DNA of 27,407 nt, from assembly GCF_000961885.1 (NCBI RefSeq), contig NZ_JZKH01000096.1, positions 1 through 27,407 of the forward strand. Direction: 5' to 3'. Below the pieces are notes generated by a model that saw nothing but the letters and a program-made list of their open reading frames with translations, ran no database searches and was not told the origin of the DNA. Shown here one piece after another: positions 1-7,540 of the stretch. Positions within the stretch are counted from its first letter, which is position 1. The number at the start of each line of letters is the position of its first letter. Source of the DNA: Streptomyces rubellomurinus (lineage in GTDB: Bacteria > Actinomycetota > Actinomycetes > Streptomycetales > Streptomycetaceae). A program made the translations under genes and the position numbers.

Positions 1-549
1 GATGCCGCGCAGGCCGGAGGCGTAGCCCTGGCCGATGGCGCGGAACTTCCACTCGGCGCCGTTGCGGTACAGCTCGCCGAAGACCATCGCGGTCTCGGTG
101 GAGGCGTCCTCGCTGAGGTCGTAGCGGGCGATCTCCTGGCCGTTGGCCTGGTTCACGACCCGGATGAAGGCGTTGCGGACCTGCCCGAAGTTCTGCAGCC
201 GGGCGTCGGCGTCGTAGATCGACACCGGGAAGACCACCTTGGCGACGTCGGCCGGCACCCGGGCGAGGTCGACCTTGATCTGCTCGTCGTCGCCGTCGCC
301 GCCACCGGTCAGGTTGTCGCCGCTGTGCTCGACCGAACCCTCGGGGCTGCGCAGGTTGTTGAAGAAGACGAAGTGCTGGTCCGAGACCACCTTGCCGAGC
401 GCGTTGCAGAGCAGCGCGCTGGCGTCCAGGTCGTAGTCGGCCCCGGTGGTGGTGCGCACGTCCCAGCCGAGGCCCACGATCACGGCGCTCAGACCCGGCG
501 CCTCCTTGCTCAGCGAGACGTTGCCGCCCTTGGCCAGCGAAACTCCCAC
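1..549 (-). CDS. terD: TerD-family calcium-binding stress/tellurite-resistance protein (3' end cut by window edge)
   Basis: TerD-domain proteins are cytoplasmic Ca2+-binding proteins tied to tellurite and general stress resistance; streptomycetes carry many paralogues. The visible 183 residues open with [18 protein letters not shown], the classic TerD N-terminus, followed by YDLDASALL (residues 39-47) and an acidic, Gly-rich [14 protein letters not shown] stretch (77-90) that in the family binds calcium, then FPVSIYDAD and [13 protein letters not shown]. Family members are about 191 aa, so only around eight residues are missing beyond position 1. The start is a GTG at 549; a GAGGAGG ribosome site lies six bases upstream and fixes it. 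Upstream lies a TAGATT -10-like hexamer and a TCTACA/TGTAGA dyad. Family assignment is firm; the exact paralogue and physiological role are not determinable here. Confidence 0.95.
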   Translation of the reverse strand, partial: MGVSLAKGGNVSLSKEAPGLSAVIVGLGWDVRTTTGADYDLDASALLCNALGKVVSDQHFVFFNNLRSPEGSVEHSGDNLTGGGDGDDEQIKVDLARVPADVAKVVFPVSIYDADARLQNFGQVRNAFIRVVNQANGQEIARYDLSEDASTETAMVFGELYRNGAEWKFRAIGQGYASGLRGI

Positions 550-580
550 AATGCCCTCCTCGGATCTCTCCCTGCGGACG

Positions 581-598
581 AATCTACAACACTGTAGA
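581..598 (-). promoter_or_regulatory. Putative terD promoter -10 with overlapping dyad
   Basis: On the minus strand TAGATT (586-581) fits the actinobacterial -10 pattern TAGRRT and lies about 32 bases before the terD GTG. It overlaps a perfect inverted repeat, TCTACA-acac-TGTAGA (583-598). No convincing -35 is seen 17-18 bases upstream. The dyad could be an operator or a coincidental short palindrome. Confidence 0.35.
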
Positions 599-705
599 GA
601 TCACGAGAATCCACCTGCGGGCGGGCTCCGCCCCGGGGATTTCCCGGGGTTCCTCAGGGACGCCGGGCGGAACCGCTCCGGGGCGCCGGGGATCGGCGGC
701 GGACC

Positions 706-711
706 TAGACT
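706..711 (+). promoter_or_regulatory. Possible -10 element of the small gene at 758
   Basis: TAGACT matches TAGRRT in four of the five specified positions closely enough to be a candidate -10, about 46 bases upstream of the ATG at 758. No recognisable -35 precedes it. Weak support. Confidence 0.2.
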
Positions 712-757
712 GGCGGTGGATTCCCCCCTCCCGTTGCCGGCACCGACGGAGGTCCCG

Positions 758-1051
758 ATGCGCAGGCGGTACAGCTTCCACCTCGACGAGGGCGGGCACT
801 CCGTCACCGTCAACGTCCGCTCCGGCTGGATCACCGAGACCGAGCTGCTGGTGGACGGCAAGGAGTGCGCCTTCCACCGCGTGCACGGCCACGGCGTGTA
901 CCCGCTGACGCTGGCCGCGCAGCTGGCCGAGGAACCGCCGGTGCCGGTCGCCGTCCAGCTGGACCGGACGGGCACGACGGAGCACCCGCTGGCCTGCGTG
1001 CTGGCGCTGGCGAACGGCGACCACCCGATGCCGGAGCGCACCTCGCGCTGA
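758..1051 (+). CDS. Small hypothetical protein, 97 aa
   Basis: I do not recognise this protein. It starts at an ATG preceded by GGAGG with a five-base gap, encodes 97 residues beginning MRRRYSFHLDEGGHSVTV, has no membrane segment or signal peptide, and looks like a compact soluble beta-rich protein (alternating HSVTVNVRSGWITETELLVDGKE). Third-position G/C bias is strong, supporting real coding. Open frame extends upstream to 446 but that part lies over the terD gene antisense, so the ATG at 758 is preferred. It converges on the glpD-like gene with a strong terminator between them. Function unknown. Confidence 0.7.
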   Translation: MRRRYSFHLDEGGHSVTVNVRSGWITETELLVDGKECAFHRVHGHGVYPLTLAAQLAEEPPVPVAVQLDRTGTTEHPLACVLALANGDHPMPERTSR

Positions 1052-1088
1052 GGGCCGGGGCACCCCGGCCCTGCGGAAGCCGCCGAGC

Positions 1089-1118
1089 CCGCCGAGCCCC
1101 CGGACGGGGGCTCGGCGG
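1089..1118. terminator. Bidirectional intrinsic terminator
   Basis: A perfect 13-bp stem (arms 1089-1101 and 1106-1118, CCGCCGAGCCCCC with its complement) closes on a four-base GGAC loop between two convergent genes. There is no U-tract, which is usual for streptomycete terminators. Confidence 0.8.
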
Positions 1119-1136
1119 CAGCGGCGCCGCCACGGC

Positions 1137-2702
1137 TCAGCTGCGCTGGAGCCCCAGGCACTGGGCCACCAGCTCCTCGACCGCCGGGCGCGCCCGGTCG
1201 GCGTCCGCCGCGACCAGGCCGATCCGGGTCCGCCGGTCGAGCACGTCCTCGACGTCCAGCGCGCCCTCGTGGCTGACCGCGTACGCGATCTCGGCGCGCG
1301 TGACGTCCATGCCCTCGACGATCGGCGCCAACTCCCCCGCCTCCGTCACGTCCTGGGAGATCCCGGCGTAGCGGTACAGCAGCGAGGCCGGCACCGGCCC
1401 GACCGGCAGCGGGCGGCTGTCCCGGTGGGCGGGGGCGCCGATCAGCGGCAGCCGGTCGGTCCAGCAGGCGCGGGCGGGCAGGCCGCGCAGCCGGACGGCG
1501 GTGTCGACCGCGTCCTGGGCCATCCGCCGGTAGGTGGTGAGCTTGCCGCCGATCACGGTCACGACGCCGGACGGCGATTCCAGCACCGCGTGCTCGCGGG
1601 AGATGTCCGCGGTGTGCCCGTCGCCGCTGTCGATCAGCGGGCGCAGCCCGGCGTAGGCGCCGAGCAGGTCGTCCTTGGTGATCTCGGTGGCGAGGCCGTT
1701 GTTGATGGTGTCGAGGATGAAGGCGATCTCGGTGTCCGAGGGCTGCGGCACGTCCGGGATCGGCCCGGGGGCGTCCTCGTCGGTGAGCCCGATGGCGACG
1801 CGGCCGAGCTGCTGCGGCAGCGCGAAGACGAAGCGGCTGATGGAGCCGGGCACGGGCACGGTGAGCGCGCCGGTGGGGTGGCCGAGCTTGGCGGCGTCGA
1901 CCAGCAGGTGGGTGCCGCGGCTGGGCCGCAGGCGGATCGACTCGTCGACCTCGTCGGCCCACACGCCGGTGGCGTTGACGACGGCGCCCGCGGTGAGGGT
2001 GAGCTCCTGCCCGGTGAGGGTGTCGACCAGCCGCGCCGAGGTGCCGGTGACGGCCTCGGCCCGCACCCGGGTGAGCACCCGCGCGCCGTACTGCGCGGCG
2101 GTGCGCGCCAGGGCGACCACCAGCCGTACGTCGTCGACGAGTTGGCCGTCGTGGGCGACGAGGGCGCCGCGCAGGCCGGCCGTCCGCACGCCCGGCACGA
2201 GCTGCCGGGTGCGGGCCGCGCCGACCCGGCGCACGCGCGGCAGGACGGTGCCCGAGGTGCCGGCGCTGCGGCGCAGCGCGTCGCCCGCGTGGAAGCCGGC
2301 CCGGATGAGCGAGGCCTGGCCGGGGCGCTGCAGGCCGGGCAGCAGCGGCACGACCTGCGGCATGGCGCGGGTGAGGTGCGGGGCGGTGCGGGTCATCAGG
2401 ATGCCGCGCTCGACCGCGCTCTCCCAGGCGACGCCGATCCGGCCGGTGGCCAGGTAGCGCAGGCCGCCGTGGACGAGCTTGGAGCTCCAGCGGCTGGTGC
2501 CGAACGCGAGGTCGCGGGATTCGACGAGGACGGTGCGCAGGCCGCGCGAGGCGCCGTCGAGGGCGGCGCCGACGCCGGTGATGCCGCCGCCGATGACGAG
2601 CAGGTCGACGTGCGGGTCGTCGCCGAGGGCTTCGAGGTCGAGCGTGCGCCGTTCGGCGTTGAGGCGGGAGGTGCCGGTGTACTGGTGGTCGATGGGCATC
2701 AT
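1137..2702 (-). CDS. glpD: GlpD-like FAD-dependent glycerol-3-phosphate dehydrogenase/oxidase
   Basis: Predicted to oxidise sn-glycerol-3-phosphate to dihydroxyacetone phosphate at the inner face of the membrane, passing electrons to quinone. The 521 residues contain an N-terminal FAD-binding Rossmann motif (VIGGGITGVGAAL, about 36-48), the GTSRWSSKLVHGGLRYL segment typical of GlpD (68-84), GAVVNATGVWAD in the middle and VVTVIGGKLTTYRRMAQ near 370, followed by a C-terminal helical domain. Length matches the family (about 500-580). The start ATG at 2702 overlaps the stop of the upstream TetR gene as ATGA, so translation is probably coupled; a second ATG at 2699 is equally possible. The setting next to an alkyl-DHAP-synthase-like gene and a lipid kinase, not next to glpK/glpF, suggests that this copy feeds lipid synthesis rather than glycerol catabolism (inference). 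Confidence 0.92.
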   Translation of the reverse strand: MMPIDHQYTGTSRLNAERRTLDLEALGDDPHVDLLVIGGGITGVGAALDGASRGLRTVLVESRDLAFGTSRWSSKLVHGGLRYLATGRIGVAWESAVERGILMTRTAPHLTRAMPQVVPLLPGLQRPGQASLIRAGFHAGDALRRSAGTSGTVLPRVRRVGAARTRQLVPGVRTAGLRGALVAHDGQLVDDVRLVVALARTAAQYGARVLTRVRAEAVTGTSARLVDTLTGQELTLTAGAVVNATGVWADEVDESIRLRPSRGTHLLVDAAKLGHPTGALTVPVPGSISRFVFALPQQLGRVAIGLTDEDAPGPIPDVPQPSDTEIAFILDTINNGLATEITKDDLLGAYAGLRPLIDSGDGHTADISREHAVLESPSGVVTVIGGKLTTYRRMAQDAVDTAVRLRGLPARACWTDRLPLIGAPAHRDSRPLPVGPVPASLLYRYAGISQDVTEAGELAPIVEGMDVTRAEIAYAVSHEGALDVEDVLDRRTRIGLVAADADRARPAVEELVAQCLGLQRS

Positions 2703-3301
2703 GGCGCGAGGTATCCGTTCAGTGCTCTGGCCAGTTCGCGCCGCCAGGCGGCCTCCGGGAGCAGGGAGGCGACCATGCGGTGGGACTGGACGGTGGACTG
2801 GGCGATCAGCAGGACCATGGCGGCGAGTTCGATCGGCTCGCCGGCCCGGACCGAGCCGTGGGCCTGGCCCTGCTCGATGCCGGCGCGCAGCGCCTCGAGG
2901 AGGCCGCGCTGGCTGGTGCCGAGCCGTTCGACGACGTACCGCAGCAGCAGGTCGGAGTCGTCGGAGCGCAGGAGCACGCCGAGCACCGGGTGGTCGCGCA
3001 GCCGCACGGCGACCTCGACGACGCGCTCGACGAAGGCCTCGCGGTCGTGGACGGCCAGGTCGACGCCCTCCAGGGTGGCGAGGATCTCCCGGGTGAGCAG
3101 CGCGCCGATGACCGCGCCGACGTCCGGCCAGCGCCGGTAGACGGTCGGCCGGCTGACCCCGGCGCGGCGGGCGATCTCCGCCAACTGGGTTCTGCGGACG
3201 CCGAGATGGACGATCAGCTCGGCGGCGGCGTCCAGGATGGCGTCGTCGGTGCTGCGCGGCTGTGGTTCCGAGCTCCCGGGCTCGGCGTTACTACTTGACA
3301 T
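2699..3301 (-). CDS. TetR-family transcriptional regulator of the GlpD/AGPS-like locus
   Basis: A 200-aa TetR repressor: an N-terminal helix-turn-helix of the TetR type (AAAELIVHLGVRRTQLAEIARRAGVSRPTVYRRW in two blocks, roughly residues 24-58) followed by a variable helical ligand domain. I chose the ATG at 3301; an in-frame GTG at 3328 would put translation across the divergent gene's start. It is translationally coupled to glpD downstream (ATGA overlap) and diverges from the flavoenzyme gene across only about 20 bases, so one operator could control both transcripts. A 33-bp imperfect palindrome (3287-3319) covers its own start. It occupies the same position as Rv2250c in the mycobacterial counterpart locus. 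Ligand unknown; a lipid or acyl-CoA effector is only a guess. Confidence 0.9.
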   Translation of the reverse strand: MSSSNAEPGSSEPQPRSTDDAILDAAAELIVHLGVRRTQLAEIARRAGVSRPTVYRRWPDVGAVIGALLTREILATLEGVDLAVHDREAFVERVVEVAVRLRDHPVLGVLLRSDDSDLLLRYVVERLGTSQRGLLEALRAGIEQGQAHGSVRAGEPIELAAMVLLIAQSTVQSHRMVASLLPEAAWRRELARALNGYLAP

Positions 3302-3319
3302 GATGTGTGAAACTGTAAC
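3287..3319. promoter_or_regulatory. Candidate TetR operator in the divergent intergenic region
   Basis: An imperfect 33-bp palindrome with outer arms GTTAC...GTAAC (3287-3291 and 3315-3319) and matching inner TT/AA pairs is centred on the TetR start codon. It also contains TTGACA (3295-3300), a good -35 for the rightward operon, though no strong -10 follows. The stretch is clearly AT-richer than its surroundings. Confidence 0.5.
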
Positions 3320-3321
3320 GC

Positions 3322-4956
3322 ATGGCACCTGAGACGCAAGGGCAGACGCACGACCACCCGGCCGAGGCCGCGCTGCCGCTCCCCCCGATGAAGTGGGACG
3401 CCTGGGGCGACCCGGCCCTCGCCAAGGAGCTGCCCCCGGACGTCAAGGGCCTGCTCGCCGCCGCCCTCGGCATCACCGGCGACGCCGCGCCCGGGCCCGC
3501 CCTCGACGAGGTCCGGCTGCACCCGTCCCGGCTCGCCGCCGACGACCTCGCGGCGCTCGCCGCCCTCGTCGGCGAGGCGCACGTCAGCGCCGCCGACGCC
3601 GACCGCCTCCCCCGCGCCGGCGGCAAGTCCACCCCCGACCTGCTGCGCCGCCGCAGCCGCGACCGCCAGGACGCGCCCGACGCCGTCGTGCTGCCCGGCG
3701 ACGAGGACGAGATCACCGCCGTCCTCGCCCTGTGCGCCGAGCGCCGCATCGCCGTCGTCCCGTTCGGCGGCGGCACCAGCGTCGTCGGCGGCCTCGACCC
3801 CGAGCGCGGCCCGCTGCGGGCCGTCGTCTCGCTCGACCTGCGCCGCCTGGACGCCCTGATCGACCTGGACGAGACCTCCGGCGAGGCCGTCCTCGGCGCC
3901 GGCCTCACCGGCCCCGCCGCCGAAGCGCTGCTCGCCGAGCGCGGCTGGGAGCTCGGCCACTACCCGCAGAGCTTCCGCTACGCGACCATCGGCGGCTTCG
4001 CCGCCACCCGCTCCTCCGGCCAGGACTCCGCCGGCTACGGGCGCTTCGACGACATGGTCCGCGGCCTGCGCGTCGTCACCCCCGCCGGCACGCTCGACCT
4101 CGGCCGCGCCCCCGCCTCCGCCGCCGGCCCCGACCTGCGCCAGCTGTTCCTCGGCTCCGAAGGCACCCTCGGCGTCATCACCGCCGTGCGCCTGCGCGTC
4201 CACCCGCTGCCCGCCCTGAAGGCGTACGAGGCGTGGAGCTTCCCCGACTTCGCCACCGGCAGCGCCGCGCTGCGCGCCGTCGAGCAGCAGGGCACCGGGC
4301 CGACCGTCATCCGGCTCTCCGACGAGGCCGAGACCATGGTCAACCTCGCCATGACCGAGCAGATCGGCGGCGCGCCCGCCGTCAGCGGCTGCCTGGCCGT
4401 CACCGTCTTCGAGGGCAGCGCCGAACAGGTCGCCACCCGGCAGGAGTTGACCCGCGCGGCGCTGCTCGCCGCCGGCGGCACCTCGCTCGGCGAGGCCCCG
4501 GCCCGCGCCTGGGAGCACGGCCGGTTCAACGCCCCCTACCTGCGCGACTCCCTGCTCGACGCGGGCGCCCTGTGCGAGACCCTGGAGACGGCCACCAGCT
4601 GGAGCCGCCTCCCGGGGCTGCGGGCCGCCGTCACCGAGGCGCTCACCGGCGCCCTGCCCGGCGCCCTCGTGCTCTGCCACATCTCGCACGTCTACCCGAC
4701 CGGCGCCTCGCTCTACTTCACCGTCGTCGCCGCCCTCGGCGACGAGCCGCTGGACCGCTGGGCCGCCGCCAAGCACGCCGCCGGGGACGCCATCCTCGCC
4801 GCCGGCGGCACCATCACCCACCACCACGCGGTCGGCGCCGACCACCGGCCGTGGATGACCGCCGAGATCGGCGACCTCGGCGTCCGCATCCTGCGCGCCG
4901 TCAAGGCCGAGCTCGACCCGGCCGGCATCCTCAACCCGGGCAAGCTGATCCCATGA
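3322..4956 (+). CDS. Alkyl-DHAP-synthase-like FAD-binding oxidase (AGPS / Rv2251 type)
   Basis: A 544-aa VAO/PCMH-family flavoprotein. The FAD-binding domain carries PGDEDEITAVL and PFGGGTSVVGG (147-157), followed by YPQSFRYATIGGFAATRSSG and QDSAGYGRFDDMV (about 214-245), a segment characteristic of alkylglycerone-phosphate synthase. The C-terminal cap domain has IRLSDEAE near 330 and THHHAVGADHRPWM with a His triad at 500-502, plus the closing LDPAGILNPGKLIP. In eukaryotic AGPS the His triad lies at the active site, where acyl-DHAP is converted to alkyl-DHAP. Lactate/glycolate oxidases of the same superfamily are the alternative, but the HHH motif and overall order favour AGPS. The ATG at 3322 is followed by a Gly/Pro-poor, plausible N-terminus; no strong ribosome site is visible. 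Its stop overlaps the kinase start (ATGA). The substrate is inferred, not shown. Confidence 0.85.
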   Translation: MAPETQGQTHDHPAEAALPLPPMKWDAWGDPALAKELPPDVKGLLAAALGITGDAAPGPALDEVRLHPSRLAADDLAALAALVGEAHVSAADADRLPRAGGKSTPDLLRRRSRDRQDAPDAVVLPGDEDEITAVLALCAERRIAVVPFGGGTSVVGGLDPERGPLRAVVSLDLRRLDALIDLDETSGEAVLGAGLTGPAAEALLAERGWELGHYPQSFRYATIGGFAATRSSGQDSAGYGRFDDMVRGLRVVTPAGTLDLGRAPASAAGPDLRQLFLGSEGTLGVITAVRLRVHPLPALKAYEAWSFPDFATGSAALRAVEQQGTGPTVIRLSDEAETMVNLAMTEQIGGAPAVSGCLAVTVFEGSAEQVATRQELTRAALLAAGGTSLGEAPARAWEHGRFNAPYLRDSLLDAGALCETLETATSWSRLPGLRAAVTEALTGALPGALVLCHISHVYPTGASLYFTVVAALGDEPLDRWAAAKHAAGDAILAAGGTITHHHAVGADHRPWMTAEIGDLGVRILRAVKAELDPAGILNPGKLIP

Positions 4957-5864
4957 CGGGCCTCCCGAGAGTGCCCCGCCGGGTCACCGTCCTCAGCAAT
5001 CCGGCGGCGGGGGTCGGCCACGCCGGCCCCGCCGCCGACCGGGCCGTCGCCCGGCTGCGCGCCCTCGGCGCCGAGGTGCGCCCGCGCGCCGGGCGCGACG
5101 CCGCGGACGCCACCCGGCTCGCCCGCGAGGCCGTGGCGGAGGGCGTCGACGCCGTCGCCGTGGTCGGCGGCGACGGCATGATCAACCTCGCCCTGCAGGC
5201 CCTCGCCGGCACCGGCGTCCCCCTCGGCGTCATCCCCGCCGGCACCGGCAACGACCAGGCCCGCGAGTACGGGCTGCCGCTCGGAGACCCCGAGGCCGCC
5301 GCCGACGTCGTCGCCGCCGGCCGCACCCGCACCGTCGACCTCGGCCGGATCACCGGCCCGGACGGCGCCGTGCGGTACTTCGGCTCCGTCCTCGCCACCG
5401 GCTTCGACTCCCTGGTCAGCGACCGCGCCAACCGGCTGCGCTGGCCGCGCGGCCGGATGCGCTACAACCTCGCCATCCTCGCCGAGTTCGCCAACCTGCG
5501 GGCCCTGCCGTTCCGCGTCACCCTCGACGACGGGACGGTCGTCGACCGCGCGCTCACCCTCGCCGCGATCGGCAACACCCGCAGCTACGGCGGCGGCATG
5601 CTGATGTGCCCCACCGCCCTCCCGGACGACGGGCTGCTCGACGTCACCCTCGTCGACGCGATGCCCCGGGCCCGGATCGCCCGCTTCTTCCCCACCGTCT
5701 TCAAGGGCACCCACACCAGCTACCCCGAGGTCACCACCCTGCGCACGCGGTCCCTGCGGATCGAGTCACCGGGCATCACGGCCTACGCGGACGGCGAGTT
5801 CATCGCCCCCCTGCCGGTCGACGTGGCGGTCGAGCCCGCCGCCCTGACCATCCTCGTCCCGTGA
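4953..5864 (+). CDS. Diacylglycerol/lipid kinase (DagK / Rv2252 type)
   Basis: A 303-aa member of the DAGK_cat (NAD-kinase-like) family, which phosphorylates diacylglycerol or related lipids using ATP. The N-terminal VTVLSNPAAGVGHA is the family's phosphate-binding opening, VVGGDGMINLALQAL (70-84) holds the catalytic GGDG, and IPAGTGNDQAREYGLP (94-109) is the GTGND nucleotide-binding motif. The C-terminal beta-sandwich contains NTRSYGGGMLMCP and PDDGLLDVTLVD, and the closing YADGEF. Length is normal for the bacterial family (about 300). The ATG overlaps the upstream stop by four bases and its own stop overlaps the next gene's GTG (GTGA), so three genes form one coupled operon. The M. tuberculosis counterpart Rv2252 is known as a diacylglycerol kinase linked to phosphatidylinositol mannoside synthesis; true lipid acceptor here is not known. 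Confidence 0.9.
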   Translation: MTGLPRVPRRVTVLSNPAAGVGHAGPAADRAVARLRALGAEVRPRAGRDAADATRLAREAVAEGVDAVAVVGGDGMINLALQALAGTGVPLGVIPAGTGNDQAREYGLPLGDPEAAADVVAAGRTRTVDLGRITGPDGAVRYFGSVLATGFDSLVSDRANRLRWPRGRMRYNLAILAEFANLRALPFRVTLDDGTVVDRALTLAAIGNTRSYGGGMLMCPTALPDDGLLDVTLVDAMPRARIARFFPTVFKGTHTSYPEVTTLRTRSLRIESPGITAYADGEFIAPLPVDVAVEPAALTILVP

Positions 5865-6310
5865 GCACACCCCGGCCCGCGTGCCGGGCCCACGGCCCCG
5901 GCCTCGCCCCCTCCGCCCTGGTCGGGCGGAGGGTGGTGGCGGTCGCCGCCGCCTGGCACGAGCACGAGGGCCGGCAGGACCCGATCCCCGTCGACGTGTG
6001 GCTGCTCGACGAGCGGGGCGGGGCCGTCCGGCTCGGCGCCGGAACCGACTGGTGCCTCGAAGTCGAGGCCGAACCCCCGTACGAGGGTTACGACATGGGC
6101 GACTGGGGCCGCATCGCTGTCGGCCCCGCCGACGACCGGACCCCCTTCGCCCCGCATCTCGGCCACCCCGTCCTCGCCGCCCGCCCCGAGCACCACCCGC
6201 TGACCGGCCGCACCGCCCTGGAGCTGGACTTCCCGCACGGCACCGTCCGTTGCGAGAGCACCGGCGGCGAACTCCTGCTCCACGCCGTCCCGGTCACAGG
6301 TGCGCCCTGA
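5861..6310 (+). CDS. Unknown 149-aa protein coupled to the lipid kinase
   Basis: I do not recognise a named family. The 149 residues start at a GTG overlapping the kinase stop (GTGA), which indicates coupled translation. The sequence is soluble, Trp- and acid-rich, without signal peptide or membrane segment; visible blocks are LVGRRVVAVAAAWHEHEG (about 21-38), PVDVWLLDERGG and EAEPPYEGYDMGDWGRI (about 70-88), ending in a beta-rich LELDFPHGTVRCESTGGELLLHAVPV. It has the look of a small all-beta domain rather than an enzyme. A perfect terminator hairpin follows at 6405, so this is probably the operon's last gene. Confidence 0.75.
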   Translation: MSTPRPACRAHGPGLAPSALVGRRVVAVAAAWHEHEGRQDPIPVDVWLLDERGGAVRLGAGTDWCLEVEAEPPYEGYDMGDWGRIAVGPADDRTPFAPHLGHPVLAARPEHHPLTGRTALELDFPHGTVRCESTGGELLLHAVPVTGAP

Positions 6311-6404
6311 TCCGCCGCACCGGGTGGCCGAGTTCGGCCGCGACCGCGGCCACCCTGGCACGCGCCGCCCAGAGTGCGGACCGGTCAGGCGGGCTACTGC
6401 GCCA

Positions 6405-6441
6405 GGGAGTGGGAAGTCGGCCGGTCCGACTTCCCACTCCC
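6405..6441. terminator. Strong bidirectional intrinsic terminator
   Basis: A perfect 16-bp stem (6405-6420 and 6426-6441; GGGAGTGGGAAGTCGG and its complement) with a CCGGT loop lies between the convergent lipid operon and the oxidoreductase gene. Confidence 0.9.
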
Positions 6442-6466
6442 GTCCGACCGGCCGACCGGCCGGCCG

Positions 6467-7447
6467 CTACTCGACGACGCGCAGGACGATCTTGCCCTGG
6501 AGATGGCCCTCCGCCGCCCGGCGGTGGGCGGCCGCGGCGTCCCGCAGCGGGTGGACGCTGTCGACGGCCACCCGCAGACGGCCGGCGGTCAGCAGGTCGG
6601 CGACCTCGGCGAGGTCGGCGCCGCTGGAGCGGACCATCCAGCGCCCGAGCTGCACGGTGACGCCGAGCGCGGCGGCCTCCGCCGGGCGGTAGTCGCCGAG
6701 GTAGACCGGGACGATCTGGCCGCCCCGGCGTACGGCGGGCAGCAGGCGGTACGCCTCGGGGCCGCCGACCGTGTCGACGATCAGCTCGGCGTCGCGGACG
6801 GCCTCGGCGACCGGGGTGCGGGTGTAGTCGACGAAGCGGTCGACGCCGAGCTCGCGCAGGAACTCCTCGTGGCGCCCGGAGGCGACCGCGACCACCTCCT
6901 TCGCCCCGGCGTTCCTGAGCAGCTGGACGGCGACGTGGCCGACGCCCCCGGCCGCGCCGACCACCACGGCCGTGCCGCCCCCGGCGTACTCCACCTGCTT
7001 GGCCAGGAACTGGTAGGCCGTCAGCGCGGCCATCGGCACGGCGGCGGCCTCGACGTGCCCGAGGCCGGCGGGCTTGCGGGCGAGGTCGGCGGTGCGGACG
7101 ACCGCGTACTCGGCGTAACCGTTGCCGCTGCCGGGGAAGTTGACCAGGGCGAACACCTCGTCGCCGACCTGCCAGTCGGCCACCCCCGCGCCGAGCTCCG
7201 CCACCACGCCGGAGATGTCGCTGCCCAGGATCACCGGCGGCTTGCGGTCGGGCCGCAGCTCCGGCGGGATGTTGTCGAAGCCGCGCCGGCCGAACCAGTC
7301 GGCCGGGTTGACGCCGGCCGCGTGGACCCGCACCAGCACCTCGCCCGGCCCGGGCTCGGGACGGGCCACCTCCTCGTACACCAGCACCTCGGGCCCGCCG
7401 AAGGCGTGCAGCCGAACCGCCCCCATGGTCTTGTGCGCCGTTGCCAT
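6467..7447 (-). CDS. Zinc-independent NADP-dependent quinone oxidoreductase-like MDR enzyme
   Basis: A 326-aa medium-chain dehydrogenase/reductase. An N-terminal GroES-like domain (MGAVRLHAFGGPEVLVYEEV; VRVHAAGVNPADWFGRRG; GSDISGVV at 75-82) is followed by a nucleotide-binding domain with AAGGVGHVAVQLLRNAG (165-181) and a C-terminal HPLRDAAAAHRRAAEGHLQGKIVLRV typical of the quinone-oxidoreductase branch. The structural-zinc cysteine cluster of alcohol dehydrogenases is absent. Start: ATG at 7447, with GGGGAG six bases upstream; in-frame GTG at 7477 lacks a ribosome site. It diverges from a TetR gene across a repeat-rich 195-bp region, so it is the likely target of that repressor. The natural substrate (quinone, enone or other electrophile) cannot be read from sequence. 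Confidence 0.9.
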   Translation of the reverse strand: MATAHKTMGAVRLHAFGGPEVLVYEEVARPEPGPGEVLVRVHAAGVNPADWFGRRGFDNIPPELRPDRKPPVILGSDISGVVAELGAGVADWQVGDEVFALVNFPGSGNGYAEYAVVRTADLARKPAGLGHVEAAAVPMAALTAYQFLAKQVEYAGGGTAVVVGAAGGVGHVAVQLLRNAGAKEVVAVASGRHEEFLRELGVDRFVDYTRTPVAEAVRDAELIVDTVGGPEAYRLLPAVRRGGQIVPVYLGDYRPAEAAALGVTVQLGRWMVRSSGADLAEVADLLTAGRLRVAVDSVHPLRDAAAAHRRAAEGHLQGKIVLRVVE

Positions 7448-7481
7448 GCCACTCCCCTGATCGCCCGGGTCGACCACCGAC

Positions 7482-7487
7482 TAGAAT
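7482..7487 (+). promoter_or_regulatory. Putative -10 (TAGAAT) for the TetR gene at 7643
   Basis: TAGAAT is an exact match to TAGRRT and is immediately followed by the first CCGGAGCACCGCTCCG operator-like repeat at 7488. No clear -35 is found. If real, the 5' leader would be about 150 bases and would include all repeats. Confidence 0.3.
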
Positions 7488-7537
7488 CCGGAGCACCGCT
7501 CCGTTCCGGGGGAAAACTCAACCGGAACACCGCTCCG
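7488..7537. promoter_or_regulatory. Paired operator-like repeats between oxidoreductase and TetR genes
   Basis: Two near-identical 16-mers, CCGGAGCACCGCTCCG (7488-7503) and CCGGAACACCGCTCCG (7522-7537), match at 15 of 16 positions with a 34-bp period. The first is a perfect dyad (CGGAGC-acc-GCTCCG). Between them lies GTTCCGG/CCGGAAC (7503-7509, 7522-7528). The dyad symmetry fits a TetR dimer site. Confidence 0.5.
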
Positions 7538-7540
7538 CTT

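Noticed and set aside
1269..3140. A 623-codon plus-strand frame across glpD/TetR
   Set aside because: Antisense shadow of GlpD and TetR, which show full motif sets.
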